DNA of 15,831 nucleotides from Clostridium sp. CAG:609 (GTDB taxonomy: Bacteria; Bacillota_I; Bacilli_A; RF39; UBA660): assembly GCA_000438075.1 (NCBI GenBank), contig FR903534.1, forward strand, positions 11,104-26,934, written 5' to 3'. Made by a program: the position numbers and the translations under genes. Within the stretch, counting starts at the first letter, position 1. The number at the start of each line of letters is the position of its first letter. Positions 1 to 6,020 of this stretch are shown here, piece by piece. Under the pieces are notes generated by a model. That model saw only the letters and a list, made by a program, of their open reading frames with translations. It did no database searches and was not told the origin of the DNA.

Positions 1-46
1 GCTGTTAACCGTTAGGTCGTAGGTTCGAGTCCTACATCGGGCGCCA
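1..46 (+). tRNA. tRNA-Asn (GUU), 3' part only
   Basis: The window opens inside a tRNA. The anticodon loop CTGTTAA is at 2-8 with anticodon GTT at 4-6, which decodes Asn. The T arm is complete: stem GTAGG (19-23), loop TTCGAGT (24-30), stem CCTAC (31-35). The 3' acceptor strand is ATCGGGC (36-42), followed by discriminator G43, as expected for bacterial tRNA-Asn, and an encoded CCA (44-46). The D arm and 5' acceptor strand lie outside the window, so the acceptor pairing cannot be checked. Confidence 0.95.
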
Positions 47-56
47 TTTAAAAAGC

Positions 57-92
57 AAAATCTTGAAAGTTAAATTTCAAGATTTTTTTTTC
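57..92 (+). terminator. Rho-independent terminator of the tRNA-Asn transcript
   Basis: A perfect 12-bp inverted repeat (57-68 with 75-86) with a 6-base loop GTTAAA runs into a T tract to about 91. It begins 11 bases after the tRNA CCA end, so this tRNA is probably the last gene of its transcript. Confidence 0.9.
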
Positions 93-99
93 GTTTTTT

Positions 100-129
100 A
101 AAAAAGGCACTACCTAAGTAATACCTTTT
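100..129 (-). terminator. Terminator of the zinc-ribbon membrane protein gene
   Basis: Read on the minus strand, 129-118 pairs with 113-102 as a 12-bp stem (including two G-U pairs) closed by a UUAG tetraloop, and is followed by a run of U down to 100. It sits just after the stop codon at 135 and back-to-back with the tRNA terminator, so the two convergent transcripts are separated. Confidence 0.8.
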
Positions 130-134
130 ATAAT

Positions 135-902
135 TTACCAATGAATGTTTAATTTATTATCACCAAAACACAAATTAACAGTAAGAGACAAATCCTTAGT
201 AGCTTCAGGTACAGACTTAACAGCATAAATTGTTTTAGTAACTAATGGATTAATAGAATAAAAACTTCCTAAATCATATCTTCCACTACTATCCTTTTCT
301 ACCTCAATTAGATTTATTCCTTTATAAGAATATCCTCCATCAAAAGTAAAAGTCGGAGTACACGTATCAGATAAAAATCCTTCAAAAACGTAATCACTAA
401 AACTTTCTGTGCCAGTATTTTTTACAACCATTTCAATAACTTGATAAATTTCATCATCTGAACCATCATAATATGTATAATATGATTGTCTTGGATTCGG
501 AGGTAAAATTTTCGAAGTCCAATAAACTCCAGTAACAGTTATTTCAGCCTTAATTTCTTCATCATCATAAGTTCCAACAACTTCTTTAGTTACATCTTTA
601 GTAACTTCCAAATCTTCTAAACCTTTATAATCATCTTCACTATAATCATTATCATCATCATTCTTCGGAGCAACATAAGAACCACCTGGATTTCCACTTC
701 CACCATTATTGCCACCACCAGACTTATTGGAATTTAAATCAATTAATAAAGCAATAATACCAATAACTGCAACAGCTACTACTATGATTATTATCATTTT
801 CTTTTTACCATCATCAGATTTGTTATAATTTGATAATTCACAACTTGGACATTTTTCTAAATTTTCATCATATTTTTTACCACATTCACTACATTTTTTC
901 AT
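135..902 (-). CDS. Zinc-ribbon, single-pass membrane protein with an outer Ig-like (DUF4352-like) domain
   Basis: The protein has 255 residues. A small zinc ribbon at the N-terminus is shown by C4-x2-C7 and C18-x2-C21. A basic stretch and one hydrophobic segment (about 36-54) follow, then a Gly/Asn/Ser-rich flexible linker (about 59-75) and an acidic stretch. A C-terminal domain (about 115-255) contains a conserved-looking strand VVKNTGTE typical of DUF4352 or similar immunoglobulin-like envelope domains. This architecture is common in uncharacterised Bacillota surface proteins; the ribbon would face the cytoplasm and the Ig-like domain the outside. The start is supported by GGAAGGTG five bases before the ATG. 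Its promoter lies far upstream (1130-1159), giving a leader of about 220 bases. The gene is monocistronic and converges on the tRNA. The precise role is unknown. Confidence 0.75.
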   Translation of the reverse strand: MKKCSECGKKYDENLEKCPSCELSNYNKSDDGKKKMIIIIVVAVAVIGIIALLIDLNSNKSGGGNNGGSGNPGGSYVAPKNDDDNDYSEDDYKGLEDLEVTKDVTKEVVGTYDDEEIKAEITVTGVYWTSKILPPNPRQSYYTYYDGSDDEIYQVIEMVVKNTGTESFSDYVFEGFLSDTCTPTFTFDGGYSYKGINLIEVEKDSSGRYDLGSFYSINPLVTKTIYAVKSVPEATKDLSLTVNLCFGDNKLNIHW

Positions 903-1129
903 AAAAACACCTTCCTTTTTAATATAATAAAAATAATAATAAAAGAAAGACTAACTTATTTAATACATTAACACTAAAAAATCAAAAGATGACTAACATT
1001 AGAACCTTTCTTCACATTTTAAACATCACACTTTTAACTAAAAATCAACTCCATTCAATATTAATTAAATAAAAATTACAATTAACTTAATAACTATAAT
1101 AATTATTCATACCACATTTTAATTATATC
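903..1129 (-). other. Long AT-rich 5' leader, no gene seen
   Basis: This stretch lies between the proposed start of transcription (about 1123) and the ATG at 902. I found no ORF with a ribosome binding site, only chance peptides of 4-7 codons, and no convincing stable hairpin or riboswitch core. Its length is unusual next to the leaders of 10-20 bases inferred elsewhere in the window. Confidence 0.4.
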
Positions 1130-1159
1130 ATCATATAAATAATCTGTCCATAATGTCAA
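1130..1159 (-). promoter_or_regulatory. Housekeeping-type promoter of the zinc-ribbon gene
   Basis: On the minus strand a perfect TTGACA (1159-1154) is followed after 18 bases by TATGAT (1135-1130). It is the only good promoter seen between this gene and the S1-domain gene upstream. Confidence 0.6.
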
Positions 1160-1202
1160 TTTATTTATTTTTTTTATTTAACAAACAAATAATATATGAA
1201 AA

Positions 1203-1550
1203 TTATTCTTTTTTCTCATATTCATCCATCTTTTCTTTTATCCACACAGGTAACATTTCTTTCAAAGGTAAAAAACCCCTTCTTGTTTCAACAATATCTT
1301 TTTTGTTATCATAAGCTGCATAATAAATATCTTTAATAGATACATCTAATTTTTTATTTTTCTCATCAATACCCACTATTAAAACATAAATATCATCACC
1401 AACATTAACAAAATCAGTTACATTTTCCACAAAATCATTAGATATTTCCGACAAATGACAAAGCCCATCATAACCATCAACTTTAACAAAAAAGCCATAA
1501 TCTTTAATACCAGTAACCCGAGCTAAAACTATTTCACCTACTTTTAACAC
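1203..1550 (-). CDS. S1-domain RNA-binding protein, CvfD/YugI-like
   Basis: A protein of about 115 residues, almost entirely an S1 (OB-fold) RNA-binding domain (about 3-73) with the classic VxGIKDYGFFVKVDGYDGLCHLSE pattern in pieces: GIKDYGFFV, the GLCHLSEI turn, VGDDIYV and a final KKLDVSIK strand. The C-terminal tail (FLPLKEMLPVWIKE) resembles that of the Bacillus general stress protein 13 (YugI, also called CvfD), a ribosome-associated S1 protein of similar length (about 130 residues). The role is inferred to be RNA or ribosome binding. A GTG at 1559 is in frame, but it is part of the ribosome binding site TAGGTG. The GTG at 1550 lies 7 bases after AGGTG and yields MLKVGE at the N-terminus, so I chose it. 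It is transcribed divergently from nifU. Confidence 0.85.
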   Translation of the reverse strand: MLKVGEIVLARVTGIKDYGFFVKVDGYDGLCHLSEISNDFVENVTDFVNVGDDIYVLIVGIDEKNKKLDVSIKDIYYAAYDNKKDIVETRRGFLPLKEMLPVWIKEKMDEYEKKE

Positions 1551-1574
1551 AACAATCACCTACTTATAGCTTAT

Positions 1575-1603
1575 AGTATAGCAAAAAAATATTTACTTAA
1601 CAA
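1575..1603 (-). promoter_or_regulatory. Promoter of the S1-domain gene
   Basis: On the minus strand TTGTTA (1603-1598), 17 bases, TATACT (1580-1575). The predicted transcript starts near 1568, about 18 bases before the chosen GTG start. Its -35 box directly abuts the -35 box of the divergent nifU promoter. Confidence 0.65.
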
Positions 1604-1620
1604 GCATTTAATATTATAAT
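1592..1620 (+). promoter_or_regulatory. Promoter of the nifU-like gene
   Basis: TTTACT (1592-1597), 17 bases, perfect TATAAT (1615-1620). The expected transcript start (about 1627) falls on the AGGTG ribosome binding site itself, so the leader would be only about 12 bases. Confidence 0.7.
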
Positions 1621-1638
1621 ATTTCTAGGTGAAGAAAA

Positions 1639-1881
1639 ATGAATAAAGAAATTGATATGGAAGAAAAAATAAAAAGCATGATTGAAGAACTACGTCCCTA
1701 CCTAAACATGGATGGCGGAGATATAGAATTCATAAAATATGAAGATCACTACATTTATGTCAAAATGACTGGTGCATGTCAAAGTTGTATGTTCCAAGAT
1801 AACACATTAAATGATGGGGTATTATCATTCTTTCAAGCTCAAATACCAGACCTTGAAGGTGTAATTAACGTTCCTCTATAA
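1639..1881 (+). CDS. NifU-family (Nfu/YutI-type) Fe-S cluster scaffold protein
   Basis: An 80-residue protein made of just the NifU C-terminal domain. The diagnostic features are RPYLNMDGGDIEF (about 19-31) and the cluster-binding C47-x2-C50 (CQSC). Such domains hold a [4Fe-4S] cluster, bridged across a dimer, and pass it to client proteins in the cytosol. The nearest B. subtilis equivalent is YutI (slightly longer). The ATG is preceded by AGGTGAAG. A ferredoxin gene is also in this window (7701) as one possible Fe-S client, though this pairing is only suggestive. The last 17 bases overlap the 3' end of the convergent yutH-like gene, so no terminator fits between them. Confidence 0.93.
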   Translation: MNKEIDMEEKIKSMIEELRPYLNMDGGDIEFIKYEDHYIYVKMTGACQSCMFQDNTLNDGVLSFFQAQIPDLEGVINVPL

Positions 1882-2794
1882 GAAAATCAATTTTTTCAAT
1901 CTTAGCGTATTTAGATATTTCTAAATATGTTTTTTTTAAAAACAATTCAAACTCATCTACTCTTTTTATAACTTTAACTAACTCTTCCTCATCAGTATCT
2001 TTATTCATAATAGATTCATATAAATCAAAATAATATGTCGGATATAAAAGTCTTGCAAAAAGCATTTGATATTCATATACATTCATTGGTCTTATTTTTA
2101 AAAAGCTAGATAATTCATCAAAAGAGTAATCAAAATCTTCTTTAAAAAACATAGCTTTAATATATTCAGCAATATCTCGAACTTCCATATCAAATATAAA
2201 TGACAGTGGATTTAAATAATTAAGCTTGTAATTTGGATAAAATACTCTTCGATGAGATAAAACCAATCTCGGTGCAAAATTATTTCCATAAGAAAAATTA
2301 GTGTTATTAACATAACTTATAGCAACTTCAGCAAGACCAATATAATAACTAAATGAATCTTTAATAACACTTTTTTCATAAGCAAGTTCCCGCACCTGAT
2401 ATTCAAAATAATCAATTTTACTAGCCCAGAGTTCACCCCAGTTATTGCGATATAACTTACTTCTTGCATCAGTTACCATAAGTTTTTCACTAATACTTAC
2501 CATATCAAATATATCATATTCTTCTTTTAAATTACTAACACTAAATAACATATAGTTATAACCATTCAATGTAGTTAAATAACTATTATTTCTATTTAAC
2601 ATTATTTTATGAACATCAATTCCTTTTTTAATCATTTCATTATTAACACCAATTATATCATCAAGTTCATCTATCCCACGATTATAATACACAAAAAAGA
2701 AATCTTCATTATTAAGTTTAAAATGATATTTACCATCTTGTTCATCAATTGTATTAACATCTATACCATAATAATATTCTAATGTCTCTTTCAT
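1865..2794 (-). CDS. yutH: YutH-like spore coat kinase homologue (CotS/APH fold), probably inactive
   Basis: A 309-residue protein resembling the spore-coat-associated YutH/CotS group, distant relatives of aminoglycoside phosphotransferases. Seen: an N-terminal lobe (about 1-90), a helical middle, a loop LSHRRV (179-184) at the place of the HxD catalytic loop, and NPLSFIFD (195-202) leading to RDIAEYIK (206-213), a pattern I associate with YutH proteins. The catalytic Asp of HxD appears replaced (H181-R-R183), suggesting a pseudokinase. Family members are made in the mother cell and attach to the spore coat; that role is inferred here. In B. subtilis yutH lies close to yutI, matching the neighbour nifU gene. 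No Shine-Dalgarno sequence is visible, and a TATAAT ends only five bases before the ATG, so the mRNA may be leaderless. Confidence 0.75.
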   Translation of the reverse strand: MKETLEYYYGIDVNTIDEQDGKYHFKLNNEDFFFVYYNRGIDELDDIIGVNNEMIKKGIDVHKIMLNRNNSYLTTLNGYNYMLFSVSNLKEEYDIFDMVSISEKLMVTDARSKLYRNNWGELWASKIDYFEYQVRELAYEKSVIKDSFSYYIGLAEVAISYVNNTNFSYGNNFAPRLVLSHRRVFYPNYKLNYLNPLSFIFDMEVRDIAEYIKAMFFKEDFDYSFDELSSFLKIRPMNVYEYQMLFARLLYPTYYFDLYESIMNKDTDEEELVKVIKRVDEFELFLKKTYLEISKYAKIEKIDFLIEER

Positions 2795-2799
2795 ATTAC

Positions 2800-2805
2800 A
2801 TTATA
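2800..2805 (-). promoter_or_regulatory. -10 box placing the yutH transcript start at its ATG
   Basis: TATAAT on the minus strand (2805-2800) is followed by five bases and the yutH ATG. No good -35 is seen at 16-18 bases, because that stretch is the upstream terminator hairpin. It could instead be part of a sporulation-sigma promoter. Confidence 0.4.
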
Positions 2806-2835
2806 TAAAAAAAACAGGTATTTTATTACCTATTT
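2806..2835 (-). terminator. Terminator of the fibronectin-III gene
   Basis: On the minus strand 2835-2827 pairs with 2820-2812 (core AGGTA/TACCT, extended by A-T pairs and one G-U pair) around a 6-base loop, followed by a run of T ending at 2806. It begins at the very stop codon of the region continuing past the in-frame TAA, so it fits a gene that once ended at 2835. Confidence 0.8.
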
Positions 2836-3101
2836 TATTTTCTTACATACCAATAACTACCAGATACTCCATTTGAAGGGTAAGTATTACTATTATCAGA
2901 CGTAACATCTTCAATATAAGTACCTTTAGATTTTGTTGTTCCATCAGCAACCGTGGTTAAAGAATCAGTTATCAACCATTCATTATGACGGTTAGAAGAA
3001 CTAGTCATATTTGACTTAATAAGCATTATTTCATTTGATTCATACTGATTAGATACTTCAGTATCAGAACAAACATACTTACCAATATAATCTTTAAAAT
3101 A
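2835..3101 (-). pseudogene. C-terminal part of the fibronectin-III protein, beyond an in-frame stop
   Basis: Immediately after the TAA at 3104-3102 the same frame stays open for 88 codons and ends in TAA at 2835, right at the terminator. The residues are compositionally like the upstream part (rich in N, S, T and Y) and finish in SGSYWYVRK, which looks like a genuine domain end. The first internal ATG (3026) has no ribosome binding site, so separate translation is unlikely. The simplest reading is a single nonsense substitution (for example CAA, GAA or AAA to TAA) in a gene that would otherwise encode about 387 residues. A sequencing error or strain polymorphism would look the same. Confidence 0.7.
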
Positions 3102-3998
3102 TTAATTCATTTCTTCATCAGTTAACCCCCTGTATATTTTTTCTCCATCCGAATCTTTTTCACCAGTATAGTATTGTGTAGGAACAGAAACTTTACCTAG
3201 CTTTCCATAACAATAAAATGTTCCATCAGACCCTACTGAATAATTAGAATATATTTCCGGACCATTCATTACCCAAGTATCATTCCAATAATAATTTGTA
3301 TAAATTCTACCACTACCACTATTTGTTTGAACTTTATAATTTGTTGTTTCCTTAATATCATACTTACTCCAAGTATAAACTACTTTAGTCTTCTGAGATA
3401 AACTATATATATCTGATGATTTGCCATTTGAATCAACTGCATAAACTTTAATATAATAAGTAGTATTTGAAATTAAATTACTAAAGGAATAAGAATTACT
3501 TACATCATTTACAAAATTAGTATCATTAGAATTAGATAATATAGAATAATAATAACTAGCTATATCATTAGTTCCTTTTTCTGAAGTTACATTTATAGTT
3601 AAGCTTGTACTAGTAATATTAGAAACTACAACATTTTTAATAACAGGTAAATTATATTTATCAAAATATACATAACATTTATCACTTACATTTCCTTTAA
3701 AAACAACTTTTTTCTTTTCATCATTCCAAGATAATTCACTTCCATTTTCACACTTAGATAATAAATCATTAAAAATATAACCATCTGTAGGAAAATCACT
3801 TAAAGTTGATAATTCATAATCTCCTGCTCCATAATTTTGTTCAAGCATCATAGATATAAAATTAACATTTTCATTTGAAGAGCCAATATCACTTTCATTA
3901 ACAACTACATCTTTATTAAAATTAAAATACTGACCTAAAACAAAGCTAAAACAAAAAATAAATACAATTAAAAAATTAAACAATAGCTTTTTTTTCAT
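3102..3998 (-). CDS. Secreted or membrane-anchored fibronectin type III protein, truncated by an in-frame stop
   Basis: 298 residues before the stop. A signal or anchor segment (about 1-24, KKK then a hydrophobic run) is followed by a small domain (about 45-115) with one Cys pair (C83, C108) and the end KCYVYFD. A fibronectin type III domain follows (about 118-205; LPVIKNVVVS, TSTSLTINV, TYYIKVYAVDSNGKSS). The C-terminal W/Y-rich domain is cut by TAA at 3104-3102 and resumes in the same frame to 2835. The role is probably cell-surface adhesion or binding, inferred from architecture only. The GTG at 4007 is part of the ribosome binding site AGGTGG; the ATG at 3998, five bases further on, is the likely start. 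It is monocistronic, with its own promoter (4028-4056) and terminator (2806-2835). Confidence 0.7.
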   Translation of the reverse strand: MKKKLLFNFLIVFIFCFSFVLGQYFNFNKDVVVNESDIGSSNENVNFISMMLEQNYGAGDYELSTLSDFPTDGYIFNDLLSKCENGSELSWNDEKKKVVFKGNVSDKCYVYFDKYNLPVIKNVVVSNITSTSLTINVTSEKGTNDIASYYYSILSNSNDTNFVNDVSNSYSFSNLISNTTYYIKVYAVDSNGKSSDIYSLSQKTKVVYTWSKYDIKETTNYKVQTNSGSGRIYTNYYWNDTWVMNGPEIYSNYSVGSDGTFYCYGKLGKVSVPTQYYTGEKDSDGEKIYRGLTDEEMN

Positions 3999-4027
3999 TA
4001 CAACCACCTATATTATTTATTAAAATA

Positions 4028-4056
4028 ATTATATCATGGATACTATATGTTGTAAA
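4028..4056 (-). promoter_or_regulatory. Promoter of the fibronectin-III gene
   Basis: On the minus strand TTTACA (4056-4051), 17 bases, perfect TATAAT (4033-4028). The transcript should start near 4021, about 23 bases before the ATG. Confidence 0.8.
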
Positions 4057-4075
4057 TTAATGGAAGAAAAAAATT

Positions 4076-4106
4076 AAAAAAAATTAGGAATTACTAACCT
4101 AACTTT
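4076..4106 (-). terminator. Terminator of the V/P/Q-rich protein gene
   Basis: On the minus strand 4106-4098 pairs with 4088-4080 (core TTAGG/CCTAA, one G-U pair, flanking A-T pairs), with a 9-base loop and a U run to 4076. It starts two bases after the stop codon at 4109. Confidence 0.8.
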
Positions 4107-4108
4107 TA

Positions 4109-4813
4109 TTATTTATTATTAAATTTAGCTACTAAAGCATCAAACATGTTTTCACAAGCTTTTAAGAATGCTTCTTTATCTGCAGTAAAGTCTACTGGAA
4201 CTTCAGTATTATTTACATGTTGTTCTACTGGTGCATCCATTACTGTTTGATTAACTTCTGGTGTAACTGGAGCCGCTTCAGGCATTACCGGATTAACACT
4301 TGCAATAGTTTGACTTTGTACTGGAGCATCAGGCATAACAACAGTATTTTCTACAGGTTGTTGCACTTGTGGAGCCACATTTACTGGTTCAACTACTTCT
4401 GGTTTTTGCACAACATTATCTAAAACTGGTGCTGCATTTTCAACTTTTGATTCTAAAGAATCAACACTTATTGGTTTATAATTATTCTTTAAAGCTTCAA
4501 ATGATGCAACAGGTAAAGTAAGTTGCTTAAAGAAATTATCTTCAGCACTAATACTTTCTCCAACACTTATATAATCAACTTGATTTCCAGAAATAATTAA
4601 TCTCAACACTTCTTTAACAGAATTCCATTCATTATCAGGAATCAAACTCAAAGAATTATTAACAAGTTTAGTAACCAATATAATTGGAAGCCCCATTGTT
4701 CCATTCATTTCATTATCAAAAACAACATATTCCCCAGTATTACTTTTAAAAGCAGTAACCAAAGGCTTTTCCAAATTCATACCAGACACAGTATTTATTT
4801 TAATTTTTTCCAT
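4109..4813 (-). CDS. Hypothetical protein: N-terminal domain, V/P/Q-rich linker, C-terminal helix
   Basis: I do not recognise the family. About 234 residues from the chosen ATG. The first 115 or so look folded (alternating strands and helices, motif GLPIILVTKLV). Residues of about 125-205 are a low-complexity linker rich in Val, Pro, Gln, Ala and Asn with repeated PV, AP and VxPE units. The last 25 (DKEAFLKACENMFDALVAKFNN) form a predicted amphipathic helix. No signal peptide or membrane segment is seen, so it is cytoplasmic; the layout suggests a tethering or scaffold protein. An ATG at 4831 is in frame but has no ribosome binding site and lies close to the predicted transcript start; the ATG at 4813 is preceded by AAGGGA. 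It has its own promoter directly after yutD, and may also be reached by read-through because no terminator separates them. Confidence 0.7.
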   Translation of the reverse strand: MEKIKINTVSGMNLEKPLVTAFKSNTGEYVVFDNEMNGTMGLPIILVTKLVNNSLSLIPDNEWNSVKEVLRLIISGNQVDYISVGESISAEDNFFKQLTLPVASFEALKNNYKPISVDSLESKVENAAPVLDNVVQKPEVVEPVNVAPQVQQPVENTVVMPDAPVQSQTIASVNPVMPEAAPVTPEVNQTVMDAPVEQHVNNTEVPVDFTADKEAFLKACENMFDALVAKFNNK

Positions 4814-4843
4814 ATTTATCAATCCCTTCATCTATTCTAACTA

Positions 4844-4872
4844 ATTATACCAAATATATTTTATTTTGTAAA
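4844..4872 (-). promoter_or_regulatory. Promoter of the V/P/Q-rich protein gene
   Basis: On the minus strand TTTACA (4872-4867), 17 bases, perfect TATAAT (4849-4844). The -35 box lies just past the yutD stop codon (4874). It has the same boxes and spacing as the promoter at 4028-4056. Confidence 0.8.
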
Positions 4873-4873
4873 T

Positions 4874-5149
4874 TTATTTATCTAATTTTTTTAAAATAAA
4901 ATATTTACAACCATATGCACAACACTTTTCTACATAATCATCTACCATTTTAATATCATTTATTGGTTTATAATACTTATTAGTTTTATCATTAAAACCT
5001 TTAAGTCTTACTTTACCATATGCATAATCTCCTAAAATATAATCAAAATTATCATAATATTCAGTTATCTTACCTTCAATATCACTTATATCAAAAGCAT
5101 CTCTAACATTCTTTATTAATTCATAATTTTTCCCATCAATTGTAACCAT
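4874..5149 (-). CDS. yutD: YutD family protein (DUF1027)
   Basis: A 91-residue protein carrying the hallmark of the YutD family: DYILGDYAYGKVRLKGF (36-52), with conserved Gly, Asp and Tyr, and a C-terminal KCCAYGCKYFILKKL part (Cys76, 77 and 81). The family is small, cytosolic and widespread in Bacilli; its biochemical role is unknown to me. A strong ribosome binding site GGGAGG lies seven bases before the ATG and overlaps the stop codon of the preceding gene (5159), so translation is likely coupled. In B. subtilis yutD lies near yunB, and the same pairing is kept here with one other gene between. Confidence 0.85.
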   Translation of the reverse strand: MVTIDGKNYELIKNVRDAFDISDIEGKITEYYDNFDYILGDYAYGKVRLKGFNDKTNKYYKPINDIKMVDDYVEKCCAYGCKYFILKKLDK

Positions 5150-5158
5150 TTTACCTCC

Positions 5159-5986
5159 CTATACAAAAACTAACATCAATATAATACTAAGCATAAATAC
5201 TGTTGAAATAACACTTAATATAAGAAGTATATCCACATAACCATTACCACTAGTAACTTTATTATTTTCTCTTTCTATTTTCTCTATTGCTTTTTCTAAC
5301 AAATACTCTTTATTAATAGCATTTTCTCTTATTTTAAAATAATCATATACTAAAGAATTAACTCTATCAACATCTGCACTACTCATATTTTTAATATCAT
5401 CCATACTATAATTAAGTAATTCATACGCTTTAACATTTAAATAATGCTTTTCCTTAGGCATAACTACTTTAACATTACTACGCATTTCACTTTTAAAATA
5501 CCTATCTATCTCTAATACATCTGTTGCATTTAGAAAATTATATGATACCCTCAAAGGATTCTTTGAATATGGTGTATATAATAAATCATAAAATTCATTT
5601 ACTTCAACTTCAGTTATATAAAAATTAACTTTCTTTTTTATAAACATATCAACTAATTCTTTTTGAATTGTTATAAAATATGGATTCTTATCCTTTATTT
5701 CTTTTTGATTATTATCATTTTCTATATCTAAAAACAATTGTAAATTAGATAAAAATATCATTATAGCATCCGGAGAATATCCAAACTTAGCTAAATTTTC
5801 TTTTAAAAGTTTTTCATCACCAATCATCATTGGATTAATAATATCAAGTTCACTATAGATAGATATAAGCATTCTTACAACCACAACTAAGAAGGAATTA
5901 TACATAATTCCTTGGATATTATCACAACTATTTTGATAATCATTAATAGCTTTACTAAAGGCATTATTTATAAATACTTTATCCAC
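5159..5986 (-). CDS. Hypothetical C-terminally membrane-anchored protein in the yunB-yutD operon
   Basis: I do not recognise the family. About 275 residues, mostly helical and charged. The only clear membrane segment is at the extreme C-terminus (about 253-274), so most of the protein should face the cytoplasm in a tail-anchored arrangement. The frame can be opened up to 6046, overlapping yunB, but the GTG at 5986 is preceded at six bases by AGGGTG and gives MDKVFINNAF; I take this as the start. An extended -10 promoter (6006-6014) sits just before it. Its position between yunB and yutD suggests a link to sporulation or envelope functions, but that is inference. Confidence 0.7.
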   Translation of the reverse strand: MDKVFINNAFSKAINDYQNSCDNIQGIMYNSFLVVVVRMLISIYSELDIINPMMIGDEKLLKENLAKFGYSPDAIMIFLSNLQLFLDIENDNNQKEIKDKNPYFITIQKELVDMFIKKKVNFYITEVEVNEFYDLLYTPYSKNPLRVSYNFLNATDVLEIDRYFKSEMRSNVKVVMPKEKHYLNVKAYELLNYSMDDIKNMSSADVDRVNSLVYDYFKIRENAINKEYLLEKAIEKIERENNKVTSGNGYVDILLILSVISTVFMLSIILMLVFV

Positions 5987-6005
5987 TATTCTCACCCTAT
6001 AATAA

Positions 6006-6014
6006 ATTATAACA
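6006..6014 (-). promoter_or_regulatory. Extended -10 promoter inside the yunB-distal junction
   Basis: TGTTATAAT on the minus strand (6014-6006) is a full extended -10 (TGnTATAAT). No good -35 is seen, as expected for this type. The transcript would start near 5999, 13 bases before the GTG at 5986. Confidence 0.5.
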
Positions 6015-6020
6015 TAGTTT

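Noticed and set aside
1..134. tRNA-Asn 3' end as an integration site of a mobile element
   Set aside because: No integrase gene, no duplicated tRNA end and no mobile genes are seen nearby; the adjacent sequence is a normal pair of terminators.
2835..3026. A separate 63-codon gene starting at 3026
   Set aside because: It is in the same frame as the fibronectin-III gene, lacks a ribosome binding site, and is better explained as the tail after the in-frame stop.
3102..3104. Stop codon read-through or altered genetic code
   Set aside because: TAA ends most genes in the window and TGA ends spmA and the large permease, so the code is standard; the context of this TAA is not leaky.
4217..4423. Open frame of 68 codons on the plus strand
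   Set aside because: It lies inside the repetitive linker region of the 4109-4813 gene on the other strand, has a Trp/Tyr-rich translation, and has no ribosome binding site. It is a shadow of the low-complexity linker.
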